DNA from: Telmatactis stephensoni
Lineage: Eukaryota; Cnidaria; Anthozoa; Actiniaria; Isophelliidae
Length of the DNA: 64,000 nucleotides
NCBI GenBank assembly: GCA_029948255.1
Contig: JALIZF010001824.1
Span: 310,001 to 374,000, forward strand
Reading direction: 5' to 3'
Shown one piece after another: positions 51,556-62,392 of this stretch. The first letter of the stretch is position 1. Each line of letters starts with the position of its first letter. The notes under the pieces were generated by a model that saw only the letters and a list, made by a program, of their open reading frames with translations, made no database searches and was not told the origin of the DNA. The position numbers were made by a program, and so were the translations under genes.

Positions 51556-52227
51556 ATAATAAATAGCGATTTAATTTTCTGATGGGTAACACGTGACAAA
51601 TTACACCAAGGTTACTGATGAACTCGTAGCCCTCCTAAATGAGTTGAATGATCAGCAGGAGAATAAGAGAAATTGTCAGATTTATAAAATCTGTACTACG
51701 CTTTGTTTTTGTACGGTCCAATCGGTTTTAGACTGAGAAAGTGGGGGGTTTTATTAAAGATAGACAAAATCTGGGACCATAGTTAATTAGATATGCGATT
51801 ACAGATAGAGCCTACAATTTCAGTCTAATGTGTAAATCGATTTTTGTTTATTTTTTGTTTTTGTTGTTGCTTTTGTTTTTGTTTTTGTTTCTGTAGAATA
51901 GTTATTTGTTTATTTCTTATGATTTAATTTACAAATATCAACTGAAACTCTGAAACACAAGCATGTACTGCGTAAGCTTGTGTAGTGTTTGGTCATGAGA
52001 AATTTGACCCTTTTTAGGTGGAGAAGGTTTTTCGTTTGTTTTCCAGCAGAGATACAAAAATATCACGTTATTTTAAAAAGATTAAAACCTTAAACGATGA
52101 AACTTGTTTGCTTTTTGTTTGTTTAACTTAATTGTTTTGTCTTCAAATGTTTGTCCTTCTGTCACCATGCATCTGAGGGTGCAATACACAACACATAATA
52201 AAGGATAAAAGACGATGTTTTCTACAG

Positions 52228-55200
52228 TTATTTACTTGTTTTTTTCTTATACTCTTCCAGCTCTTTCAAGTAGGAGGCAGGCGGCCATCTGTGTTTCTCC
52301 AGCTTTTCTCTGTCTTGAGGCTTCAACAGAGCAAGATCTTCATGGAATTCGAAGTCAGAAAAATAGATAGTGACGATGTACTTGCACCATTTGTACAACT
52401 GAGTGGCATTGTGAGCCTTTAAAAACCAAAGACGTTGATCAATCAATCAATCAACCTACCAACCAACCAACCAACCAACCAACCAACCAACCGACCGACC
52501 GACCAATCAAAACAGATAAAGCTACAGAAGTACAACTCGATCCTACTTTTGCAACTATTATGCACAACGCTGCATGCAACTGTTGCAGAGGTGGACAACG
52601 GTGCAACTCTCTGTTTGGCGCAATGTTGCAGAGTTATAGGAAAAGTCTCATCTTCACTTTGTTAATTGTTTGTAGAATTAGCTTGAACTAGACTGATTCC
52701 ATAAGTCACGCTTTTTGTACTGGTTCTCTCAACTAAGTGTGAACGACCACAAAAGGAAGCCCAACTGAGGAGTGGAACATTGAATCACTCATTCACATCA
52801 ACTAGTTTAACAAAACTAGGTCAGTTTAGGTTTTTCCAGTTTGTTGATATAACCCTGTCGTGTCACCTTCACAAGACGCATTTCAGTTAAAACCTTAATC
52901 GCCGTGATATTTTAGTCAAACAGGTTTTCACCTCTTTTAATGGTAAGGTGCGCATGTTATGAACTAATTTTTAACCTTGTTTATTTAGTTAAACCACTTT
53001 TAAACGTGTTTAACTGGTTGGTGTGAATGTAGCAGGAAAACAGTTCATCAGTAAAAGCGTTAAGTTACCTACCTCTGCAAAAAGCAAAGTTTGAATGACT
53101 AGCCCACAGGTCTCTGCGCTCAAGTGAAGTTTCTTTCTGATTTCCACTTTCATTTGATTTGAGAGAGCTAGCTCACAGAGAGCTCGTAATCGAGGGAGGC
53201 AAAATTTATCACTAAGAACAAGAAGCTGCCGATAGTCACGTGATTCGCTTGGTAAGGAGTCGGTGTACAGATACTCCAGGAAATCAATAAATACCTCCTC
53301 TGTAGCATCCTGAATGTGGACCTGTAACAAAAGCGTATTGTTACACATTACTGGTAATTCTTTTGAAATCTTTGTAACCATTGATTGTGAAAACCCCTTT
53401 AAAAATTATGAATAAAGTACGGTTTAGTGAGGAGCAAGGATGGCACAGTTGTGGTTAGTGCGCGGCCTTAGTTGGTTAGTGCGCGGCCTTCGATTCAGTG
53501 AAAGAGGTCGGAGTTCGGTTCCCAGTGACGTCGCATCCTTGTTTCGACTTCTTTCCTTTATGTATAGCTTTAATTAGCTTCCGTAAAACAGAAACTGATG
53601 GAGAGAGGGGGGGTGGCATAAAGGGCGCACACTTCAAACGGTTTATACATGAGCCCCTGGCACGGGAGAAGTCGCAACCACTCCCCGCGCTTCGAAGTAT
53701 GCCTTTGCCGTTGCCTTTTTGGTGTATGGAGTGGTTTGGTGTTGTATGGTATATATGGTAGAGTATGGTGTGGTTGTCGTGCATGAAGGTGTTATTATGT
53801 GGTGTATTACTGTTGTGTTGTGTTGTATTGTGAAGTAATGTGGTGTGATCTGCCGCCTATTTGTGTTGTGGTGTAGCTGCATGTGCTATGGTATGGTATG
53901 GTATGGTATGGTATGGTATGGTATGGTATGGTATGGTATGGTATGGTATGGTATGGTATGGTATGGTATGGTATGGTATGGTATGGTATGGTATGGTATG
54001 GTATGGAGAAAAAAAACCCTAAAAATATTACCTCTTCGTTTGCGATGCTTTCTTTGAAGCTACCTCCTAACATGGCCGACATGACGTCAGACCTTGCCAT
54101 GACAACCGCTTTGTGAGCGTAGATTCGTTTTTCTTCAACTACAAAAGTGACGTCGGAGAAGAGTGGCTTGTTAACGAATAGCTGTCTAGCAGTCTGTTTC
54201 CTTCTCTCTTTAGCAAGTTCGCATACCTTTCTGTTTAAATAATCCTGTTTATTTAAAACATTTCTGCAACACTCTGATAAGCTTTCAAGTTGTGTTACTT
54301 CTGCCATTTCTAAAACTTTCATGATAAGCGATAGATTAGAATTTTGGTCGAGTTTCAAATCAAAAGTATATAAAAAGTCTAAGAAATGTTCCAGTGCTTG
54401 ATACGTTGTGACATGTGAATTTTCTTGGTTTCCCTGTGTAAGGAGACCGACCAGTTGGTCTAATGGAAATGTTCCTTTCACGAACAGCTCTTGCAGTACT
54501 GGACAAGCCATGCAAAAAATGATTCGATGCAAATGTAAGATAACGCGATGTTCTCTTAGCTGTAGCACTAAATCTGAACAGCATCCAGTTGACAAAAGCT
54601 TCCTCATGCTTGCAGAATAACTAGACCTTGGAACTGTGATGATGATCTCTTCAGGAGCTACAAAGAGAATCAAAGAAAAATTTCCAAACTTACACTCTTC
54701 AGATTGTTACTCGATCGGCTTGTCTAGTCTAACAGAGAACACTTACCTTGGCGTGGCAGTGAAGGCGGTTCCACAATTTTATAAAACATTTTTAGAGGTT
54801 GAGTTAGACTATGGAACTTGCTTATCTTTCGCTTTGGTGGCTTATTTTCCATACTTGTGGTCGATGTAACTGCCTTATGGAGAGCAATTTCTATCATCTC
54901 TTTTATTCCTTGGCCAGTCAATGAGCTGATTTCACAGTAATCTGTTCCCAGCCTTTTAGCGAGTTCCATTCCTTTGGCAGGACTCAGTATCTGAAGAGTT
55001 TTACTTGAAAAAAGGAAAACGACACTCATAAGAAGAATAGAGAAAAGAAAACTGATTCATAATACATATATACATTGTTTAGGCTAAGGATATATTTCCT
55101 GGTCAGTTTTATTCATTCTAGAATAATTACGCTTAAATATCTCAATTTCAAATTACTAAAAGAAATGTATGGAGCTGATTGCTTGGGTTAAGTGTATGAC

Positions 55201-57991
55201 GTCACTGACACCTCCAAAGATTCATAAAAATACTTCCCATGAGAATTTTCAGAAAACAAACTATCCATTTATCAAATGGCTCTTTGAAAGTCTTTTAGTT
55301 TCATTAATAAATTTGATATTGAATAATTTTGATGATGCTAGTCCCCCTTTAAATAGTTATTTATACAGTTATTTATTCATTTATAACTGAAATGAACACT
55401 TTATTCTGCAGCACTGTTGGAGAGCTAGATGAATTTTGTTTAATTTCGATATCCAATAGTTGACGCCAAAGTCCGTCAAATGACCATGTGGCTCAAACCA
55501 TGGGCTACTTTAATATAAACTGACGAGTGTCAAACATCAGACATGAACGCAGGAAGATGAACATTCTCAACTGTTTTCAGGTAAATTTAAGTTTACAATA
55601 ACATCGGGAAATATAACCAGTCGACTGATCGAACGTGATATCCCATGCTGCCAAGCTTTTAAGGCTGGTTCACACTAGCGTCGGATTCGGAATCGGAAGC
55701 AGAAAACAAAGGAAAAGACAAAAGAGTTAAGTCAAGCGTGTGACATAAGACATCGACATAAGCATCGCAAGAAGCATAAGACCAAGCATAAGCATAATCA
55801 AAGACAAAGGAAGGAACAAAGAAAAACACCTTTCTTTTGTATTCTAATCCCTAAATTCTTTGTTGTTTTCTTACGATTCCGATTCTGATTCCGACGCTAG
55901 TGTGAACCAGCCTTTAAGCTCAGTATTTTTTGAAATGCTTTTAGACTGCCATGCAGCCCGCACATGCGCGCGTTCAAGGTTTGTCAAGGTTACAAATCTT
56001 TATCATCAATTCGTTCAAAACAACTGAAGCAGACCAAAACAATTTCTATGAATAGCCAATATATATATAAATAGACCGGGACATTTGGGCTGTTTTTTGG
56101 GGCGGCATGTCCAAGTTACACGTTGAAGGTTTTTATAAGGGTTGCGTTAAATGTCAGTCTACTGGTAAAGCCCTTCTTGGTGACGCCAAATTCAATATAG
56201 CTATAGAATATAACATCTATATTTAGTTGATATCACCTGTTTGGGACTAAAAGTAAACTACGCCCAAGAGGGAAAGAGTTAACGATCAAAACAAAGTTAA
56301 TGGCCGTTACTCAAGATACAGTTGAGTGAGTCCTGTACTAGCCAAAGTCTCGGTTTCAGTGCATACTATCGTGTACTGACAATGACGAATTCACATATAA
56401 AGCAGCCAGCTCTAGTTGCAAATTAAACAATATATCGGATTAACACATAAATAAAAAAGTAAAAAAACAACTAGCGTAACGAGAACGAGGCTTTGGCTAG
56501 TACACGAGTTACTCAACTGTATCTTGGGAAACGGACATTAGAGTCAAGTAAAAGGGTATTCAGTGTGGGCGTGCATTAGCATCTGTTATTCCAGAAAGGC
56601 TCCGATGAGTATCTTTCCATCTCAGTTGGGGGGCGCATAGCGAGATAATAAACCTGTCAAGATGTATCATTTCAATATAAAACCTTTTAAAGTTCCTTAC
56701 CATTCCTTTGGATCTAAAAAGCTGATTAAGATCACTTTAGATTCAAATGCTGGGTGTGACGTTATGTAATTACTTATATCGTCCAGACAACCTGACCAAA
56801 ACATTTCAATTCCAATTTGTATTCTGTTCACGTTAATTGCTGTTCATTTGGATAGGTTCAAACCATTTCCTGGAGACAGCCTGGTTTTGAAAATTAGACC
56901 GGATTTTATTTAAGAGAAGCGCTGGCCATTTGTTTTAAAAGGGAGCCGGAAAATTGATCAACAAGAAAATAAACAATTAAACTAAGAAATAAAGAAATAA
57001 AGAAATAAAGAGGTGAAGAAATAATGAATAAACTGAAATAATGAAGTAAAGTAATAAATGAACAAACAAACACATACACATGCAAAAGAAGAAGAAGAAG
57101 AAGAAAAAAAGACTACATACAAAACCCCCAAAAATATAGAGTAAAACTACGAGTAGTAGTTTTGCTATTTTGCTAAATATGAACTTAAAATAGACATATT
57201 CTTCTCAAAAGTGAGACGGTTTTTCACATTATTTGGAAATACTAAACGATCAAAGTTCATCTCCTTGTGTGATTAATGATCAGCTGCTGCAAATATATAC
57301 GTAACGAAGGCAAAAATTTTCCTTCCTAATATTATTCCTTTTCAAGATCTGAGTTTTCCTTTTTTGAATAATCTGCACGGCACTCATTTAACACATTGAG
57401 TTTCAGTTTCGCATATCAATTCTAAACATGTAAATGGCTATATTAATTTTACATTAACTATATACTGATATGTTTTGCCCTTGAATAAAGTTTCAAGTAC
57501 CGAGAACTATCATGATAAAAATACAATTTACACTGGCGTCCTCCACTAGCTATATAACGATAACAATATATATACCTGTGGTTGCTGCGTAGGTCGAGCT
57601 TATTGCCAACCACAACCATTGGCGTACCAGGGGCATAGTATCGAATTTCGGGAACCCAGACGGTGGAGATATTCTGAAACGAAGCAGGATTGGAAAGGTC
57701 GAAACAGGCCAGAAATACATCAATACGCTCGTACTCGAGAGGCTTAACTTTTATCAAATCCATGTCGTGAATGGACCTGACGGTGAAGGTATCCCAGTAG
57801 GTCACAATAAAGGTTTCTCTCTCGACTGTTGTATTAATAAAGAAAGATTCCAGTACGGACGGAAGCGCAGCCTCTGCCTGCATCGTTTGATGGTGATCCT
57901 CTGAAGGGTAGTTTTCATGATACCATCGAGATAACAGAGATGTTTTACCAACGGTTGAATCTCCTACCACTTTAATTTTTAAAGAGCGCAT
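52228..57991 (-). CDS. RHOBTB: RhoBTB atypical Rho GTPase
   Basis: Five exons: 57576-57991, 54747-55003, 54032-54657, 53073-53321, 52228-52416. Total 578 residues from the ATG at 57989-57991. The GTPase domain has a P-loop GDSTVGKTSL, VTYWDTFTV in place of the usual DxAGQ switch II, WVPEIRYYAPGTPMVVVG and NKLDL. The WDTF form is typical of RhoBTB and suggests poor GTP hydrolysis. After KTLQILSPAKGMELAKRLG (aligning with the family's ILPPEKG helix) come BTB1 (CSDLVLQL to FLDFLYTFDL), BTB2 (SDVTFVVEEKRIYAHKAVV to FLEYLYTD) and the RhoBTB C-terminal region (HRWPPASYLKELEEY). Family members recruit CUL3 ubiquitin ligase through BTB1. The end, KKKTSK, has no CAAX box. The second exon uses a CAAG acceptor after a strong T-rich tract. 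It is the nearer of two tandem paralogues. Confidence 0.9.
52439..52505. repeat. (AATC)/(AACC)n microsatellite
   Basis: Tetranucleotide AATC units grade into AACC and GACC units. It begins about 22 bases from the acceptor of the last RhoBTB exon, so on the transcript it sits in the branch-point region. Confidence 0.85.
53432..53720 (+). mobile_element. tRNA-derived SINE with duplicated head segment
   Basis: It matches the 20014 SINE from GGAGCAAGGATGGCACAGTT to the GCCTTTGCC tail. TTGGTTAGTGCGCGGCCTT is present twice in tandem (about 53455-53490), which splits the A-to-B-box spacing. It lies in the RhoBTB intron between 53321 and 54032. Confidence 0.8.
53886..54005. repeat. (GGTAT)n microsatellite beside a splice donor
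   Basis: About 24 copies of TATGG/GGTAT run up to 54005, only 26 bases from the RhoBTB exon donor at 54032. On the transcript strand it reads ATACC and starts right after the 5' splice site region. Confidence 0.95.
55661..55914. mobile_element. MITE with AAGGCTGGTTCACACTAGCG ends
   Basis: The left terminal AAGGCTGGTTCACACTAGCG is the exact inverse of the right end. Further pairing involves CGGATTCGGAATCGG and CCGATTCTGATTCCG. The interior is A-rich and non-coding. It lies in the first RhoBTB intron. Confidence 0.85.
56299..56540. mobile_element. Inverted-repeat element
   Basis: TAATGGCCGTTACTCAAGAT, then ACAGTTGAGT and CTAGCCAAAG, are mirrored at the right by CTTTGGCTAG, ACTCAACTGT and ATCTTGGGAAACGGACATTA. 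Arms are imperfect, about 50 bases. Confidence 0.75.
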
Positions 57992-60900
57992 TTTCAGAAA
58001 GAGAGACACCCGACTTTTCCAGAGGTTTTTGGACCCTTGGAAGTGCTCTGATATCGGCCAATATCAAGTCAACAGGAAATGCAGGCGTCTTCGAAATCGA
58101 AGGTGTTGGGATGCGCTGAACGTAGAGAGAGAAATTTATTCTAAGGCAGAAAGCAAATAGACAAACGTGAATGAGCCGACGCCAGGTGGACCAGTTGTAA
58201 TTTCCGCCTGGCCAACAGCCAGTGCCCAAACTGAGAAAAACATTCTCTATCGTTATTTACAAAATGTAAAACTAGAATTTGTGAATAATAATAGTTACCT
58301 CCCAATCTGTAAAGTTTCGTGTTGTCCTGAAGAAATCATTCATAATCTCGTCGAGAAAGGACATTAATATATTCATTTAGGATCATCTGGTTATTTCGTT
58401 TGACGTTTTGTTTTGGATGGCTATGTCACGCAACACAACATATATTATGTCACACAACGACTGTAGGTGATTTTATTCCCTGATGCGCAAAAAACTACCA
58501 TGTCAGTCACCACATAATTTTCTCCCTTTTCCTTGTTTATCAGTGTCATTCGATCCACAAGGATCAGATGTCTGTATTCAAACGAAAAGAATAAATAGCC
58601 ATCATTTTCCCGTGACGGAGCAATATCAGTAAAATGCTGAAAGGAAGTGCAACCAACTGAAAAACAGTTCATGTGAATACAGCTATTTCCATAAACCATT
58701 CAGGTCGAGGAAAAGGTCTAGAGCAACGCGAAACACCCGAAAGGGAATATATAGAGGATATTACACGGTGGCGCGAAGATATGAATTTTATTTTTGAGTG
58801 GTGAAATATTTTACGAGCGAGCGCATTTTTTATTATATGGACAAACGGACTAAAATAAATAAACTGGCGGGAAAATTTTTTTAGGACGCGCGCGTACATC
58901 CGGGACATTTGGTCCATAACTTTTTCATATCTTCACAATATGGAAAATACGAGTGTTTTAGATTCCGGCCGCAAAACTCGTGTAGACGGGAAAAAATTAT
59001 TGCTTGTCTGTGGAAGGGCTTTAAAACTACATAGATATTCGTATACTTTTAAACAACCATTCAGCTCACTCTAAAAATTCCCAATAGATTAGCATTACTG
59101 CTGTGGTCTAAGCTTTCACCGTCCATGGCGTCATCAGACCGGACTGAATGTTACTGAAAGTACACAAATTCTCTAGATTTGAATAATTCATGTTCCACAA
59201 ACAAAATATTTGCATCGTGATTAATTTATAGAAACTAGCCTATCGAATGCTATCGGGCTATTAAAAACCCAGTGAGAAATACTCTATGGGGCATCGGAGA
59301 TTATTTCAATTGCTGACTACTTCGATAACTGAAATACTGAATAGCCAGTTGTGGAAAACAGCCGCAACGCTAACGAAGGAACAGGAAAACCATGAATTCA
59401 TATCTAGCAGTTCATTTGCTGATCTATAAAAATCAAGACCAAAATAGAAAAATTGAGAAAGTTTGAGAAGTAACTAACTAAGTTAGCCAGCTCTAGTACC
59501 GAAATCATCCGCCGACGCCGGCGTGGCCTTTTGATATCGAGCTGGGGCTTCCTGCGGCTTGATAAGCTTGTTTTTTTTCCTTGATTCCAAACGCGTGTTA
59601 TTCCTACGTGTTTTTCGAGCTTTGAAAACGCAGAGCTAGCCAATGAAAATAATCTTCACACTGAGCCGCTCCGAACGCTCGCCGCCTCATTCAGCACCAT
59701 TAAGAGAACTTAGCTCCTTCAAGCTTCTGAGCCATGATTCCTGTAAGAAAAAAAAAAGTCTTATCTTCTAAATAGGCAATGAATACCTAAGCCAATATTA
59801 ATGTTTTTCTCGATTTAACTCCCGTTTTTTATTTCATTTCTCTTTTCCTTTTTTCCTTTGCTTGACTTTTCTCTTTTTTCATAATTTCATTCAGTTCCAC
59901 CAAACTTTATTTCTTCGCTTACGTTTAAATACAAATACAGAATCGATTGCATTTTTTACAAATAGCAAAGGCTAACTTAAAAGCTTTAAGCTTCTTTAGC
60001 CACTGCACAAAGTAAATATGTATATTTCATTTTTTCTTTCTATTCATATCAAACAATTGTTGCCTTTCGTGGGCTCCCTGTGTATTTACCATTGGGTTTC
60101 CTGTTTATTGAAAAGCGAGGTTTCTAAGTAATTTTCAAGATGGTGGACAATGTGATGTGTTTCGTAGCTACAATTTCTGCAAGTTTTGGTCAAATTTTCG
60201 ACTGTTTTGCCGAAAAATCAGCAAAAATGGATCAACGCGACTTCCAAATAAGGTAATGCCTGCCCAAATATGGAATAGAGTTGACTGCCGAGCGAATGAC
60301 AACTTTTTATTGACAATTGTTTGATATGCTATACTCTATTAGCATCTTGGTGTGCAAAATAAAAGAAACCGCTTGAAAAACACTTGAAATTTGGACCTTT
60401 TGTCTGATAAGGACAATAATACACCACTTGCACTATTTCCCTTTCCGGGTCAATTTGGAGGTGTAGACAAAACAACAGTTCTTCTCTCTCCCCTGAGAAT
60501 TAATAACTTTTCTTATGCAAAACATTTTTCATTGTTTTTTTACTCCAAATTGAACAGGAAAGAGAATTGAAAAGGATCTTAAATTAAAACCCTCAGTGAT
60601 CAACTGGCATCTGGCAATACTGAACTCTGAAACATGTTAGCATATTATAATTATGAAACCGCACCGAATAGACTACCCCGATTAAACATCATGGTCATTA
60701 AGTGTCTAGATAGAGCAACGGTCTAATGTGATATCGATCTTAATAACGCGGATGAAGCCCAAATCTTCATCCTTTACGTAAGTCGATTCGATGTTTTAGA
60801 TTCTCTGAACGTTTCGGGAGAATCCTCCCAAAATTTCTTTTTGCCTTTTTATTTATTTTTCATTTTATTCATTTTAGGAGTTACAGGGTCGACTCTTCTC

Positions 60901-62017
60901 GACGCCGAAAATTTATTTTTATTCTCACCACTTTGTTATATCTCTCCTTTTAATATTTGTAGTGCTTCTCTTGACTGACTGTCGATGACTTTTCACTTGA
61001 AGCATTTTAATCTTTTACCACGAGTTTTCCACATACTTATACAATCGCTTGTTTCTAACTTCAACCACTTCGTAATGTCTAATAATACTTGTATTTAAAT
61101 AACCAGTTTCCTTTACCTTTTTGTTCGATTATCGATCGATCAAGCCTCTTTCGAGAAAAAGATAAAGAGAATGGTGCATTTCCTGTTACTAGCTCAAGAG
61201 ATATTCACACACACACAGCCATATGGTAGTATTGTCTGTCGTAGCTTCCTGTAAAGCCCCTGGCTGCTCAGCAATCACGTACTTCACTCACTGACACCCT
61301 ATCTTTGGATGGAGAAACTGCAAGGATCACGTGACTTGCTTGTTTCATGATCACATCTAGCCACAAGGCGCAAAACTGAAAAAGTCGATCGATCGCAAAA
61401 AGTGTAGAAGGCATTTGGGGTAGAGGTTGGTAATTAAATATTCTAAACTAATTTTTCATGCGGAATCCCGAATATGACAGTTACCAAGACGTATTCTGCA
61501 ATCTTATACTTGTAAATGACGTATTTTGTGAATTGCTACAGTCATTTCATACTAACGGCTTTTTCATGTAATTCCAAAAGTTCCCAAACTTAAAAACAAT
61601 TACCATAGCTGGAAAGAGCATATCAAAATCAGTAAAACTGTGAAGTTTGAAGGATATAAGTTGAAAAATCAAGGAGATACGAATTTTCAAAAATCGAAAT
61701 TTGTTTGTATCTCTTGCATAACTGTAGATGTTTTCATAATCTGGTTTTTCATTTCGTGTTTGCCGTAAGCGTGGAATGCCACACCTGCGCGTTTGAACGC
61801 TATGCTCCCAACACCAGGCCCCAAAATGCAAATCACGTGATTTAGTCTTTTTTTTTCGTCTACCGTTTCCGCGAGGGCGATTGAGGACTGGGGATACCCC
61901 GTCACGTGACTTTGAGTCCATGAAGTTAGTACGTCATAAATACGTCACACACAACTCATACTTTTTGATACTTCTGTGTATTACTCTATTATAAGGTTAC
62001 ACATATTGTAGTTAACA
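57992..62017. other. Intergenic region between the two RhoBTB genes
   Basis: It contains the promoter of the first RhoBTB gene near 57992-58300. CACGTG boxes occur near 61330, 61835 and 61903. Minus-strand frames at 59404-59643 and 61547-61921 are short, Lys/Arg-rich or unrecognisable and lack matching exons. I see no gene. Confidence 0.45.
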
Positions 62018-62195
62018 AATTGAAGATGGTTTTGAGTTGTCTGTCCTCTTATTGACACACTCTTGACGTCATAAAATGTTCAAAACTCAAGTGTAATTAC
62101 GAGCGCAACGAGTGATTTCACTGCAAAGTTTTGAACATTTTATGGCGTCAAGAGTGTGTCAATAAGAGGACAGACAACTCAAAACCATCTTCAAT
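62018..62195. mobile_element. Near-perfect hairpin MITE
   Basis: Arms of about 75 bases (AATTGAAGATGGTTTTGAGT, then GTCCTCTTATTGACACACTC, then GACGTCATAAAATGTTCAAA) are inverted around ACGAGCGCAACGAGTG. It lies about 200 bases downstream of the second RhoBTB stop. Confidence 0.85.
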
Positions 62196-62392
62196 TCCTT
62201 TCTTACAACAATTATTTGAGATAAAAGTTAAAAAACTCTTTGCAAATGGGGCAACAGAACGAGCGCGCACGCCGAAACGCGTCAGCAGCGGTGTCAGTCC
62301 TCTTACTGACACACTCTAATCAACCAATCAGATCGCGAGATTAGTATCAAGTGTTGTAAAAATATTAATTCATCAGTCATAAACGACTGAAA

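Larger units (their letters stand above)
50053..52227. other. Intergenic region between amphiphysin and RhoBTB 3' ends
   Basis: It separates two converging genes. It contains a poly(A) tract (50347-50380), a minus-strand tRNA-like sequence (B-box GTTCGAATCC at about 50407-50416, A-box-like TTAGCCTAGTGGT near 50630), a plus-strand tRNA-like SINE and an (AAAT)n run. I see no protein-coding gene. Confidence 0.5.

Noticed and set aside
6196..54005. CRISPR arrays
   Set aside because: The regular repeats are simple microsatellites and MITEs without unique spacers; the sequence is eukaryotic.
53807..54031. C-terminal extension of the RhoBTB exon frame with IPYHT repeats
   Set aside because: It is read-through of the donor into the (GGTAT)n repeat; the true exon ends at 54032.
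56701..56713. A 13-nt microexon (RSKGM) between RhoBTB exons 1 and 2
   Set aside because: Phase would fit, but the acceptor CAAG at 55004 after a strong T-tract also restores phase and gives KTLQILSPAKG, which aligns with the family.
61547..61921. 124-codon minus-strand frame between the RhoBTB genes
   Set aside because: No domain, ordinary composition for the region, no splice partners; probably chance or repeat.
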